Shown here piece after piece: positions 1 to 10,266 of a stretch of 64,000 nt of DNA. The notes below the pieces were generated by a model. That model saw nothing but the letters and a program-made list of their open reading frames with translations, was not told the DNA's origin and made no database searches. A program made the position numbers and the translations under genes. Origin of the DNA: Arachnopeziza araneosa (Eukaryota; Ascomycota; Leotiomycetes; Helotiales; Arachnopezizaceae); NCBI GenBank assembly GCA_003988855.1, contig QYAI01000172.1, forward strand, positions 1 through 64,000, given 5' to 3'. The first letter of the stretch is position 1. Each line of letters starts with the position of its first letter.

Positions 1-99
1 TTATTATTTGATCAGTGAACCCTTGAGTTATATATATATTCTCTCATTCAAAAGTCTTATTGCTTACATGAGCAATACAATCGGCTCGAACCGTGACAA
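1..99 (+). repeat. terminal part of a dispersed repeat (copy A), possibly an LTR end
   Basis: The first 99 bases match, with three mismatches, the reverse complement of 17937-18032. The match stops abruptly after CGTGACAA, where the two loci diverge completely. The left limit is unknown because the window starts inside it. The abrupt shared end in ...TGACA would suit the 3' end of an LTR, but no primer-binding site or target duplication could be shown. The repeat supplies the in-frame ATG at 68 of the NACHT gene that follows. Confidence 0.65.
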
Positions 100-2702
100 A
101 TCTCATGACGTAGACGGCGAAGGCGATTCCAGTGACTTTGAAAAAGATCATTCAGTGAGAGAACCATTCTTGCATTGGCTTTCATCTGGAAACGGTATAT
201 TTCATATTTCTGGAAAGTTGGGGTCAGGAAAGTCAACCTTGATGAAGTTTCTGTGCAATCATAAGCGCACTAGAACCGAACTACAGAAGTGGGCAGGTAC
301 GTACTAGTTGATTCAATCTCCTCGTTGTACATCATAATTTTATCACGCAAGCAGGCATTCTGACTTTTAATTCTAGGCGAAAGGAAGCTGGTTTGCGCCA
401 AATTCTTCTTTTGGAGACCCGGTTCTGAACTTCAAAAATCCCTGAGCGGACTTTTCCGATGTCTCCTACACGACGTGCTCCGCATTTGTCCCGATCTCAT
501 TCCTGAAGTTTTTCCAGAGGAGTGGAACGAGGTATCAATGTCATCCACAAAGATGAGGCTCTACCTTAATCTTCAAAACAGTCAGATAGTCGCAGCATTT
601 CGTCGAGTTATCGAATATCGCAACTTGTACAAGAAACATTGCTTTTGTTTTTTCATTGATGGACTCGATGAATACGAAGAGACACGCCAAGAAGACTACA
701 AAGCTATGGTCGATCTGCTTTGTGAGTGGACCGAGGTGGCACCTAACGACGTGAAGATATGCGTCTCGAGCAGAGAATATAATATTTTCTTAAACTCCTT
801 TTCGGATGAAAAGAGACTCCGTCTTCAGGATCTCACAAGCAGAGATATGAAGCGGTACGTTCAAAACAAATTAAAGCACATTGATAGCAAACTTTCTTCT
901 GTTTTAGCGGATAGCATCCTTGCTAAGGCTAGTGGAATTTTTCTATGGGTTGCTCTGGTGGTTAGATCACTCCGTGAGCGCCTGGAAGAAACCCAAGACT
1001 TGCTCATTCTTAAGGAAGAGATTGACGCACTGCCTGACGAGTTGGAAGATCTATTTCAGCATCTCCTTAACAAGCTGGGCAAATCCGCACGCATCACGGC
1101 CTACAAGACATTTGAAATGCTTGACGTACTTCATTCTAGCGCTACTGAGCCCCTACCTCTATCATTATTCGCCTATTCTTTTCTCAATGACTATGCTAAG
1201 GACCCCGAATTTGCCACCAGAATGCCATTCCAGTATGCCAACATGAGTACTGATGCCAAAGAAGCCCGTATAATTCAAGCACGAAAAACTCTCATCGGAA
1301 GCACGAAAGGGCTTATTGAGGCATTTGATGATTCAGTGAAACATATTCATCGATCTATTTCAGAGTTTCTACAGAGAAAAGTGACTCGAGATGAAGTGGC
1401 TAGTTATCTTAAAGCCTTCGAGCCTGTAAATGCCGTATCGCAGCTACTCGTTGCTGAGTTACGAGCCGATGCCTACATATCCGGCAAGCTTGATAGACGT
1501 CAATGTAGCTGGACAGTCACAAATATAGTCATGATGCGGACAAAGTTCGGAGTTGACCATGGGCCATATTCCTTCTTGGAGTCGCTGGGGTCCGTGCTGA
1601 TTGAGCACGGCGGCCCTGAGAAACTTCAAGAAGCTATCGAAGGCAGGTACAAAAATGGTGTTGTTTCGACTCGCAAGGGTATTGATCATATTGTTTTCAA
1701 GTGGCAAAAACAGCGAAATGAAAATGAGACCGAATATTTTTGGGTTATATCTCCATTTCATCTCTCGGCGCTTTTTGGCCTAGAAGAATATGTCAATTGG
1801 AAGATTGGCCACGATCAAAGTGTCTTAAGCACAAACTTTGAAATTGCGGTCTTAGTTTCCCTTTTGGAAGATCGTATTTTTGGCAATTACTTCGAGAGTA
1901 AACAGTGTACGCAAATTCTTGAATTTCTATTCAAATGGGGCTTGTCTCCCCAGGCACATATACATACCACAGTCAATGATGGCAGCTTTACTACCGATAA
2001 TGATCTGACTGTGTGGGAAAATTTTGTGGTTTTAGTCCTTTTTTTCTTCACTGATAGAAGGGAAGCGGGGGATGTTTCTTATTTAAAAGAAGTAGTTGGC
2101 AAAACTTTGCAAATATTCCTAGAATATGATGCAGAACCTTTTATGCAGTTGTACATCATCCCTCGTCTTGATAAAGATGGTAATCCAGAAGGTGGTAGAA
2201 GTGGGAATCTTCAAATGAAAATTGGGAAGAGTGGTCGCAAAATAAAAGCTCACTGTAGCTGGTATCAAACTACTTTACGCTCTCCATTTTCAGAAGGTGA
2301 TGGCGTCTCACTTCGAGAATTTGTGGAGCTTTTGAATTTTGATAATCAGAATACTCTTTTGGGACTTATTGATAAGAATATCAAGCAGAATGAGAGTCAA
2401 ACACAAGAGGAGACAGCGCAAGAGGAGAATACTAGGAAACATGATGGGGAATCGACTCTTATAAAAGAATCATCACCAGAACTCACGAAGTTTCCCTCGT
2501 GGCGACTTAACGCCTGGTTCATGTCGATAACGACCGGTCATATTATAACATTAGGACTTGGTGAGTTACAATCCCTGACACGACTGGTTCTTACATATGC
2601 GCTAACCAAGCTTCAACTGAAGGTTTTTTTCTGGGTGCCGTGTTACTTCCCCTCTTGCTCTCGACTATCAACTATAAGTTCAATCGTGTCAACAAGAATT
2701 AG
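68..2702 (+). CDS. NACHT-domain NLR-like receptor with C-terminal membrane segment; 5' end repeat-derived
   Basis: The model has exons 68-296, 377-2560 and 2623-2702 and gives 830 residues. The P-loop GKLGSGKST is at about residues 49-57 and Walker B FIDGLDE at 169-175, followed by a sensor-like CVSSRE and the helical region typical of fungal NACHT STAND NTPases. These proteins switch between ADP- and ATP-bound states in non-self recognition or cell death; that role is inferred from the family. No WD40, ankyrin or TPR repeats are visible. Splicing of the last 62-bp intron (GTGAGT...AAG) puts a hydrophobic segment at about 798-820, ending in a short basic tail. If the intron is retained, the frame changes and stops at 2778. 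The N-terminal effector domain expected before NACHT is missing: residues 1-11 come from the repeat at 1-99, so the 5' end is probably truncated or chimeric. Upstream exons outside the window cannot be excluded. Confidence 0.75.
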
Positions 2703-4098
2703 CGCAACGACACGAAGACGGAATTGGCTAGTGAGTGATTATCTGACACAAAGTTTCGTATATCTACTTAGTCTATAATTCATATATTTCCCTTAACTCT
2801 GAGTTTTAATCCTCTCTTAAATTTCAGTAGATCATGTCAGTAGCTACTTTCTCAGATCAACTTTATCTGATATACCTAGCGTGACACATAAAAGCGATAT
2901 GTTAATCTGAATGAAGAAGCTTAAATGAAATTCTCAGAAAAAGAGATCAAGCGTCAGGATTCTTGGTTATTGCGTTCGGCATCGATCAAGACATACGAAA
3001 ATCGGCTTCAAGTTGAAGAAGTCGCTCTCGTATTATTTCCATCAAAAACCTGCATTAGCATTGCACATAAATGTAAGATCTTGGTGCCTGTGCCAGCCAA
3101 TGTACGGTCTTGGTCACTATTTTATACTATAATTGTTTCCATTGCTTATGTCTGTTTTAAATGTCACAGCCGAGAAGGGTTCAGTAACCACATAGGTAGA
3201 CAGATGGAGATCTTCAAAATGTGGCAGGTGATCATCTAGTCATAAAATACCTCTCAAGATTACATATTTGGCACAAATTTTGCTTCTACACATGCTGTTA
3301 GATTTTGGGAAGTAGGCCATACCCACGGTCTCTTGTTGGCAATGCCACGTGCTTGTGAGGAGTGATTAGCTTGTGTGTAAAGGATGGCCACACCTTCTGC
3401 AAGAGGAATACATACACTTCTGGATGCGCAGCGATGCAACTCTGCCACCAGCTCGATGCGCGTCTAGATTGGACTGGACTAGTCGATGCTACGGTAGATG
3501 AACCCTCCCGTTATCTCTGGTCGGCCAGAGGTTCATTATTGGATGCAGCAGAGAGAGCGGTAGAGATGAAACCTCAGAAGCTAGAGCATAGCGCATCTGC
3601 AGCCTTTAATGCCTGAGTGGACGAGTAAGAACACTGGCGGTTGCGTTCGGGCGGGCGTGCCGTTCCGGAGGCTGGCTGGGTGTGGGGTTTGTCCGCTTTT
3701 CTTGCGAAGCCCCTCAAGTACGTCGTCACAATCTCAACACTATCGCAATCTCAACATTATTATGCTCAAGAATCGACAACACATCCTGCATGTTTCTTTT
3801 GGCCAGGTCCACCAAATGTGCAGCCTATCTTTTGAAGGAGCTGAACTCTGTGGCTACCTGAACCCCGTTGATTTTACAAATCAATGTCGAAAATGGCTTG
3901 CCTCTCAGTGAGACCATCTTGCGGTGTGCTAAGTCAAAATCATACAGAAAAAGCAGTCAATTTTTGCTAACAAAATACAACCCTATATCTTCATATCCGT
4001 TCCCCCAGTGAGTAAAATCAAGACCCGGATTATCAGCTCGAATTATCTCATAACCACAATTCTTGTCCGAATTCAACTGTTCAATTCCAATATTTGTC
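2703..4098. other. intergenic, no supported gene
   Basis: This stretch lies between two genes transcribed in the same direction. Open frames at 2925-3239 and 3609-3911 have no recognisable domain, signal peptide or splice context. The part just before 4099 must hold the amine oxidase promoter, but no defined motif was identified. Confidence 0.5.
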
Positions 4099-6451
4099 AT
4101 GGCTACGCCGACCCTTCAACCAAAGAAGAATCCTCCCTCTTCTGTGCATCTCAATAAGCAGTCCTTTCATGCACAATGGGCGGCTTTAGCTATCCGTGAG
4201 GCTCTTGGGAAATTTCAAGATCTAGCAAACGTCGTGGTGCGTAGACATAGAAAATCGGAAAGGTCAAAACTAACCAATGTAGCCAACTGATGGCGCGGAT
4301 GCAGAGCATCTCTTGCCTATTGCAAACACGCGCTATCAGGAAGGCACCAAGGTCGGCGATGATACTGGACTCAGCGTTGGCATTATTGGCGCCGGAGTAG
4401 CAGGAATGTTCACCGCTATGATTTTCGATTATCTGAAGGATAATTACCAGCTCAATGTCACCTATGAGATACTGGAGGCCGATGAGCAGCGATGCGGTGG
4501 AAGGCTTTACACATACACGTTCCCGCCGAAGATTGGACAGCCACCTATAGGAAAGCATGACTATTACGATGTTGGCGCTATGCGGTTCCCATTTGTAGAG
4601 CATGGAGTGATGACCCGGTAAGACTCCCCACAGCTCTATTAACCTTTATCTCACAGTGAACTAGAACCTTCGAGCTCTTCAACACCCTTAGCATGAACTA
4701 TGTTGATTCGCCCAAAGACACCCCAGAGCCAGGGGATCTGATTCGGTACTACTTTAACGACGGTCTGAACAATCCCTTTCTCTACAACGGTGTTCAAGTC
4801 GTCCCCAGAGAAGACTTCTTGGGCAACAAGACTCCCGCCCTTTCAGCTGCCACATTCAATGTCCCTGATATTCCGGAAAGGTAAGTATTGGACAATCATA
4901 TTGAATTTTATGCTAACATATTTATGGTATACGAACCACTGCCGCAGATGCTCTAGTTGGAAATTATTTCAAGACTTACAAGGAAACTTATATTAACGAT
5001 GGCCCAAGAGCTTTTTGGGACAGATTGATAAACGAGGTCGACCCTTATACTGTTAGGCAATTCCTCACCTTGAAGTAAGTTCTATTCAGCGTCAACTTGT
5101 CGGCGCAAAACTGATGCAAGTCCCAGAGCCAATTATGATTACAAAACCCTCGAGTTCCTTGAGACTATGAACACGTAAGTCCTTAGAACATACACTGGTA
5201 ACGAAGAACAAGTTTGACTGTAATAGTGGTAATCGCTGGTACGATCAAGCTGCGAGTGAGCAGGTCCTAGAGTATCTAGACTTTGCTGACGATGCCACTT
5301 GGTGGTGTGTTGAAGGCGGAGCAGAAGAGATTGCGAAGCGGATGAAAGCACATATCAAGAAAAAAGACGCCATAAAATTCGGCAAAGTGGTAACAGCAAT
5401 CTCTTTCAACACTGCCAACCCGAAAGTTCAAGTTGACGTGACGGTTGATGGAGAAGCAACTCCCAAAACTTATGATGCCGTCTTTAATTCCGCCCCACTC
5501 GGAGCTATGCAGCACATGCAACTCGAGGGCCTAAATCTCGATTGGGGTACGAAGTCCGCCATTCGATCTTTAGGCTATGGCGCATCCTGCAAGATTGGCA
5601 TCCGCTTCAAGACTCTGTGGTGGATGAACCCAAATGATCTTGCAATCACGAGAGGAGGACAAGCAAAGACCGACCTCCCAATTCGTTGCTGCGTCTACCC
5701 ATCATACAACATATATGATGCAAAGGACGGCCCTGGCGTTCTTCTTGTCTCCTACACGTGGTCGGCAGAGGCAGAACGCATCGGTTCCCTGATCAACAGA
5801 CAGTCGCCTGAAAATGAACGTGAGCTCAAGAATCTCCTCTTCCACGATCTTGCTCGCCTACACGCGAAGAGTGGTGACGATGCTGATTATCAACGTCTAC
5901 ACGAAATTATTTCATCCAACTACCTTGATCATTTCGCATACAATTGGTACCAGAATCCGCGAACCGTTGGCGCCTTTGCTTGGTACGGCCCCCAGCAATT
6001 CAGCAACTTGTACAACTCTATCACCGCATCTGATGGCAAATACATTGTCATTGGTGAGGCAGCCTCAGCTCACCATGCCTGGGTCGTCGGTGCCTTGGAG
6101 AGTGCTGTGCGTGGCGTATATCAGTTCGTTTACAGTCAATCGAAGACGAACCTTGCGGCACGTAAAGTCACCGAAGCTTATAACAAGGATGCTATTCCAG
6201 GTCCCTTTGGACCTCTTCCAGCCGAGTACGACCGGCCACCAGAGCTCCAGGACCTCCCGCTGCCCGAGGGCTTCAATCTGAAAGACGGTGCAATGCCATC
6301 GCCAATTGGCGAGTTTGCCCGAATGCAAGTGCTTTTGGAGAAGGTTAGGCTGAGGCAGGGAGGTGATGTAATTGATCCATCCAAGGTTACGAAGGATCAA
6401 ATGAAGCCAATCCTGGATCTCCTAATGGGGAAAAGAGCCGGGAAAGCTTGA
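4099..6451 (+). CDS. flavin-containing amine oxidase (L-amino-acid/monoamine oxidase type)
   Basis: Six exons fit: 4099-4236, 4283-4617, 4665-4880, 4948-5074, 5121-5174 and 5227-6451, about 697 residues. The dinucleotide-binding motif VGIIGAGVAGMF starts near residue 77, followed by ...EADEQRCGGRLYTY. The late motifs WWCVEGGAEEIAKRM and IGEAASAHHAWVVGALESA belong to the FAD-binding amine oxidase fold (PF01593). The family oxidatively deaminates amines or amino acids to give H2O2 and ammonia. The start was chosen for its ATGG context and because it precedes the Rossmann fold by a typical lead. There is no signal peptide and no PTS1 (it ends GKA), so it is probably cytosolic. The exon 3/4 junction (GT at 4881, AG at 4946-4947) does not keep frame: downstream homology needs one base fewer. 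The copy may therefore carry a one-base lesion or a sequence error. Confidence 0.8.
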
Positions 6452-6784
6452 CCTACAATGGATGTGGGCTGCTTGAAGACGAGATGGAGAAAAAATAACG
6501 GCTGTTGAGAATTCAAGTTCTGAAGATATCTCTTATCTTTCGTTCGTTGAAGTAAAGCATATCTTCCTTTCACAACCCTCGTTAGCATTTATAAGTTTAA
6601 GATTCTCAAAGTAAAGCTACCTTCGTTTTTCGCATCTGCGTAATTGCAGATGCAATGGAGACACTTTTGGCAATAAATATTGAAAATCCTTTTTAGGATC
6701 GAGTTACATGGTCTTGTTAGAAGGAGTCTAGAGCATTGACGTGAACAGACCCATCCCGCAAATATTGAACTCCGAGACGAAGTC

Positions 6785-7580
6785 TCAGAGTAAGACATTT
6801 CGGAATAGTGGGACAGGTAGCTCCATTTCAATTTCCCACAACTTCACAAGTTCAAAACAGTGTTCACCCACCATTCCCCTCAGTGAATCAAAACTCATCT
6901 GAGCCTTTCCACTCGAACTCGCGCTCGTGAGCGTGAGCTCGGCATCAACTATCACTGACCAACTCCCATCACAAGGTGAAGCATCCTGTAAATTGAGAGT
7001 AGCATCTACATCGTTCCAAAAATACGGCTGGACAGTCGTTGGTGCTGGGCCTTTGCTCGAATTAGTAAATCTTTAGTTTATAGCGTACCTAGCAAACACA
7101 AGATATACATGTCAAACTCTTACCCTCACCAGTAGAATACTGCACACTTCGTCACCCGTGACCCTAACGGCATTGTTGTCGAGCTGTACAAAGCCCCTGA
7201 ACGTGCCGTTGTAGTTTTTCGATTCGACGTTGGAGGGCCAGTTCAAGTCGAATGAGATCTGACAGGACGCGGTTACTTCATCTTCCGTCTCACTAGCCTC
7301 CAGCGTGACAAAATTTTTATCAAAGATTAACGAATATCTGACCAGAATGTTAGCTTTTGAAAAAACTCATTCGCTAAGTAGTGGAAACCTAGCGGGTGAA
7401 ATACGTCTGTTGTGTAATATACAGCTGTTGGCTCATAGAGCCAGGTGGACATCCGCTGCCAGTGTAGGTGATTTCTTTAATGTACACGCTGTTGGGATCC
7501 CGTCCGTCTCTTGGGATCACTGCAACTACGCTGGCATACGTGTGCCACAACAAAGTCACACAGAAGATGGAAGTTTTCAT
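6785..7580 (-). CDS. DUF4360 secreted protein, apparently with a one-base frameshift
   Basis: The exons run 7580-7405, 7337-7130 and 7055-6785. The N-terminus is a signal peptide (MKTSIFCVTLLW...). Next come YIKEITYTGSGCPPGS and SLIFDKNFVTLEASETED, then TASCQISFDLNWP, the hallmarks of the DUF4360 family of small secreted proteins of unknown function. Summed exon length is 655 nt, one more than a multiple of three. Homology changes frame around 7153-7160 in a GGG run: ...NNAVRVT is followed in the next frame by KCAVFYW, then by KGPAPTTVQPYFWND in exon 3. Removing one base would give about 217 residues. It is either a young pseudogene or a sequencing indel. Confidence 0.65.
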
Positions 7581-8521
7581 TTTGAAGGGAAGAAAAAATA
7601 CGATTCTTTTGAAAAGCTGAATATCATAAGATGAGGAGCATTAAAACACTGATGCCAGTGTCTTTATTTATAGTCTTGGAAAATAGTCATAATATAACAT
7701 GGCGCTATATCCCCCAACAGGGAGTAGGCGAGTAGATATTTGCCGTTGATTCGTTCCAGTCAATTAATTATGATTTTATTGCATGAGCTGTGGGTCGCAC
7801 GAGCCACGCCACTCACCCACATTTTAGGTCCTAGCCAAGCCTCTTCAGGACTTTTTCATCCTACGGGTCTAATCTATATGATACATTGATGCCTGATTAG
7901 TATTAGGATTTCAGACTCGGAGATTTAATACAGGGTCCAATTGACTTAATCTAGGTTTGTGAGATCTCATGGTTCCACGGATATAACCCGGCCCAACCGG
8001 CGATTTCGGTTATAGGGATGTTCGCCGCCAAGATTATGGACCGTGGTATCGTCGTCGCCTTTGAAAGGCGTCAACGGTTGCAGTCGTGATGGGATATATA
8101 TTCTCTTTTTCTCTAATACCTTAGATATCTACTTAACCAGTCCCATTGAATGGAAAACGATGGTTTATGGTAGTGTCTAGGAATATACCGCCGGTTCAGC
8201 TAGGAGCTCACGTATTGCTAAACTCCGCCCTCTTTCTTTCGTTCCCTATTTAGATCCAGTCAATCATTTTATCTTGCACGCAGTAAGTCCATTCACACGC
8301 TCTAGAATGTGACACAATGATCGTAGACAGGTGGTAGTGGTAACAAAAGTTTTATTGTGGCTTGAACTGAGCATGAAGCCCCTATTTGAAGTGAAAACTC
8401 TCAGAGAATAAATCCCTTTCTGTTCAAAAGTACTGCTTCCCTAGACACCAAACCCGGCGATTGCTATTAAGAGCCGTTTATACGCCCATGAACTCTCCTC
8501 GGTTCATCATACGACTAGAAT
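7581..8521. other. intergenic between convergent-side DUF4360 and tyrosinase genes
   Basis: No open frame of interest was found. A short inverted repeat, ATAACC...GGTTAT, spans about 7983-8013, flanked by CCACGG and CCGTGG. A second small palindrome, CGCCTTTGAAAGGCG, lies near 8058. Their role is unknown. The right part is the 3' flank of the tyrosinase gene. Confidence 0.4.
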
Positions 8522-10266
8522 TTAAGCGGGTCGATGAGGGAGGCCAGACTGGATAGGTAGATGAACAAAGTCGAATCTAGGTTTCGAGTGATGTTTCGCG
8601 CCATCAGGAGAACCGCCTAGTCGAGATTGGTCCCGGGCTTGCATGTTGAGCTTGACATCTCCCACGCCTGTATAGCCAAGAAGTGGAATGAACGTCTTGA
8701 CATTCACGTGGGTCTGGCAGTTGGCGCAACCAGTTACCTTCCAGCGACTCAGGATGCTTTCTACACCGAGAAGTTTGCCCTCATTATCCAAAATCTCGAG
8801 TGTGAAAGAACCAGATATCAAATTGCGGTTTACTCCAGTGATTCGGACAACAGGAGTCGATGCTGTTATCCACGACGGGGGAGCTCGCGGCTTCTGTGGC
8901 TTCTTCCCTGTCACTGGACTAGGGAAATCGAATATAGGGTCTTTGCTATCTGCAGGTGCTTCAGCTGGGCTTGCGTATCGGTAGTGAAGTTGATTCTCTA
9001 TGTCCACAACGTCCTGTCTCGTGTTAGACATATCTTAGATCATTTTTCAGGATTGGCAATTTCGTTACTCACTTCAGACGTCATCAGTGTACCATCTTTT
9101 TTCTTGAAGGGATCGAGCGGTGTCTTCATCGTCAGCCATACATTTCCAGAGATACCTGGGGTCGGGCCTTGGCTATCGACAGAATTTGTGCCAGGATATT
9201 TCTCCATGATTGTCAATTCTCTTGTACAGCCCTTGATTTGCTGCCAGGTCCAGAACACCTTGTCGATGAAGCAGTGGTGAAAAAAGAATATGGGATCAAA
9301 CCCAGCAGTGTCGTTCTCGCCCATGTCTCCATTTGCATCTGAGGCATCGGCACTATCAACGTTGCCGAGGCCAGGAAGATTGAACCCTCCAACGGCAAGG
9401 TGCATGTCATTGTGTGGGCTTTCGAGAGGTACAACTGGCTCGCAGTACCCGTCATTTTTCTCCGGGTCCCAATTTTTGACCCCGTATTGGTCTTCATTCC
9501 ACTCTGTCGCCGACGTTGTGTTGGAAAAGACAGTGTAATTGTCGGCCCTCAAGCAGTGGCGATACTTCCAAGAAGTGTGAGTGAGAATAGTCTGGCCATC
9601 CGAGTTCGTGATCGAATGGTTCAACCAATTTTTGACGTTATCATTCAGCATCTTATCTGTGGCTGCTTTACCTTGTGCTTCCAAATTTGCGTTGTATGCT
9701 TGGGTTTTATCAATATCTTTCGGACCCACAAGGCCAGAGAATGGATAGCGAACCGTTTCATACTCTACCGGTTTGGAATAGTCGGCGTCGGGAAATGGTG
9801 ACAAATTGTCAAAAATAGCTTTTTGAAATTTGTAGGAATGCAGAGGGTTCTTGATGGTTTTCCCATCTGCAAAAGTGTAGTTGATGTCCAAGAAGATCGT
9901 GGGGACACCATAGCGCAGAGTCTCCACACCGGTTTCATTCCAGTAAGGGAGGGTCACATCTGCACAGCCATCAATGCTTCGAAGTGCATTCTCAAGCCGG
10001 AAGAGATAGGCTCGGTGCCAGGTAGGAAATAGCACGTTGCCGTGGTGGCAGTACCCACCCCACCAAGCTGGATTGCCCCAGCCAGCTCCTCGAAAAGGCT
10101 CACCGTGATATCCGGCGATCTTAAAGTACGAGTTGTCATCATTTGGGGGAAGATTTTGAATTCCATACCAGGCACGGATAAGCGTGTCGAGAGGCCCTTT
10201 GTTGCCCTGATCGTATTCAACGAGAATATCTGTGATGGATCTCCGAACCCGCAGATTATCCGCCAT
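8522..10266 (-). CDS. tyrosinase (type-3 copper polyphenol oxidase)
   Basis: Two exons, 10266-9073 and 9013-8522, give 561 residues. Copper A ligands are H54 (AGYHGEPF), H75 and H84 (GYCHHGNVLFPTWHRAY), with C73 placed for the usual Cys-His thioether. Copper B ligands are H285 and H289 (SPHNDMH) and H331 (DPIFFFHHCFID). All six histidines are present, so catalysis is likely: monophenols and diphenols to quinones, as in melanin formation or phenol detoxification. The C-terminal part after about residue 400 (DVVDIENQLHYRY, later GCANCQ) is the shielding domain that is removed on activation in known fungal enzymes. No signal peptide is visible, as in many fungal tyrosinases. The splice GAA|GTGAGT...ACAG|GAC keeps frame. 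The gene looks intact. Confidence 0.93.

Noticed and set aside
2561..2778. Long open frame continuing through to 2778 as the end of the NACHT gene
   Set aside because: It contains a good intron with branch site. Splicing gives a sensible membrane tail and an earlier stop at 2702, so the longer tail is treated as the retained-intron form.
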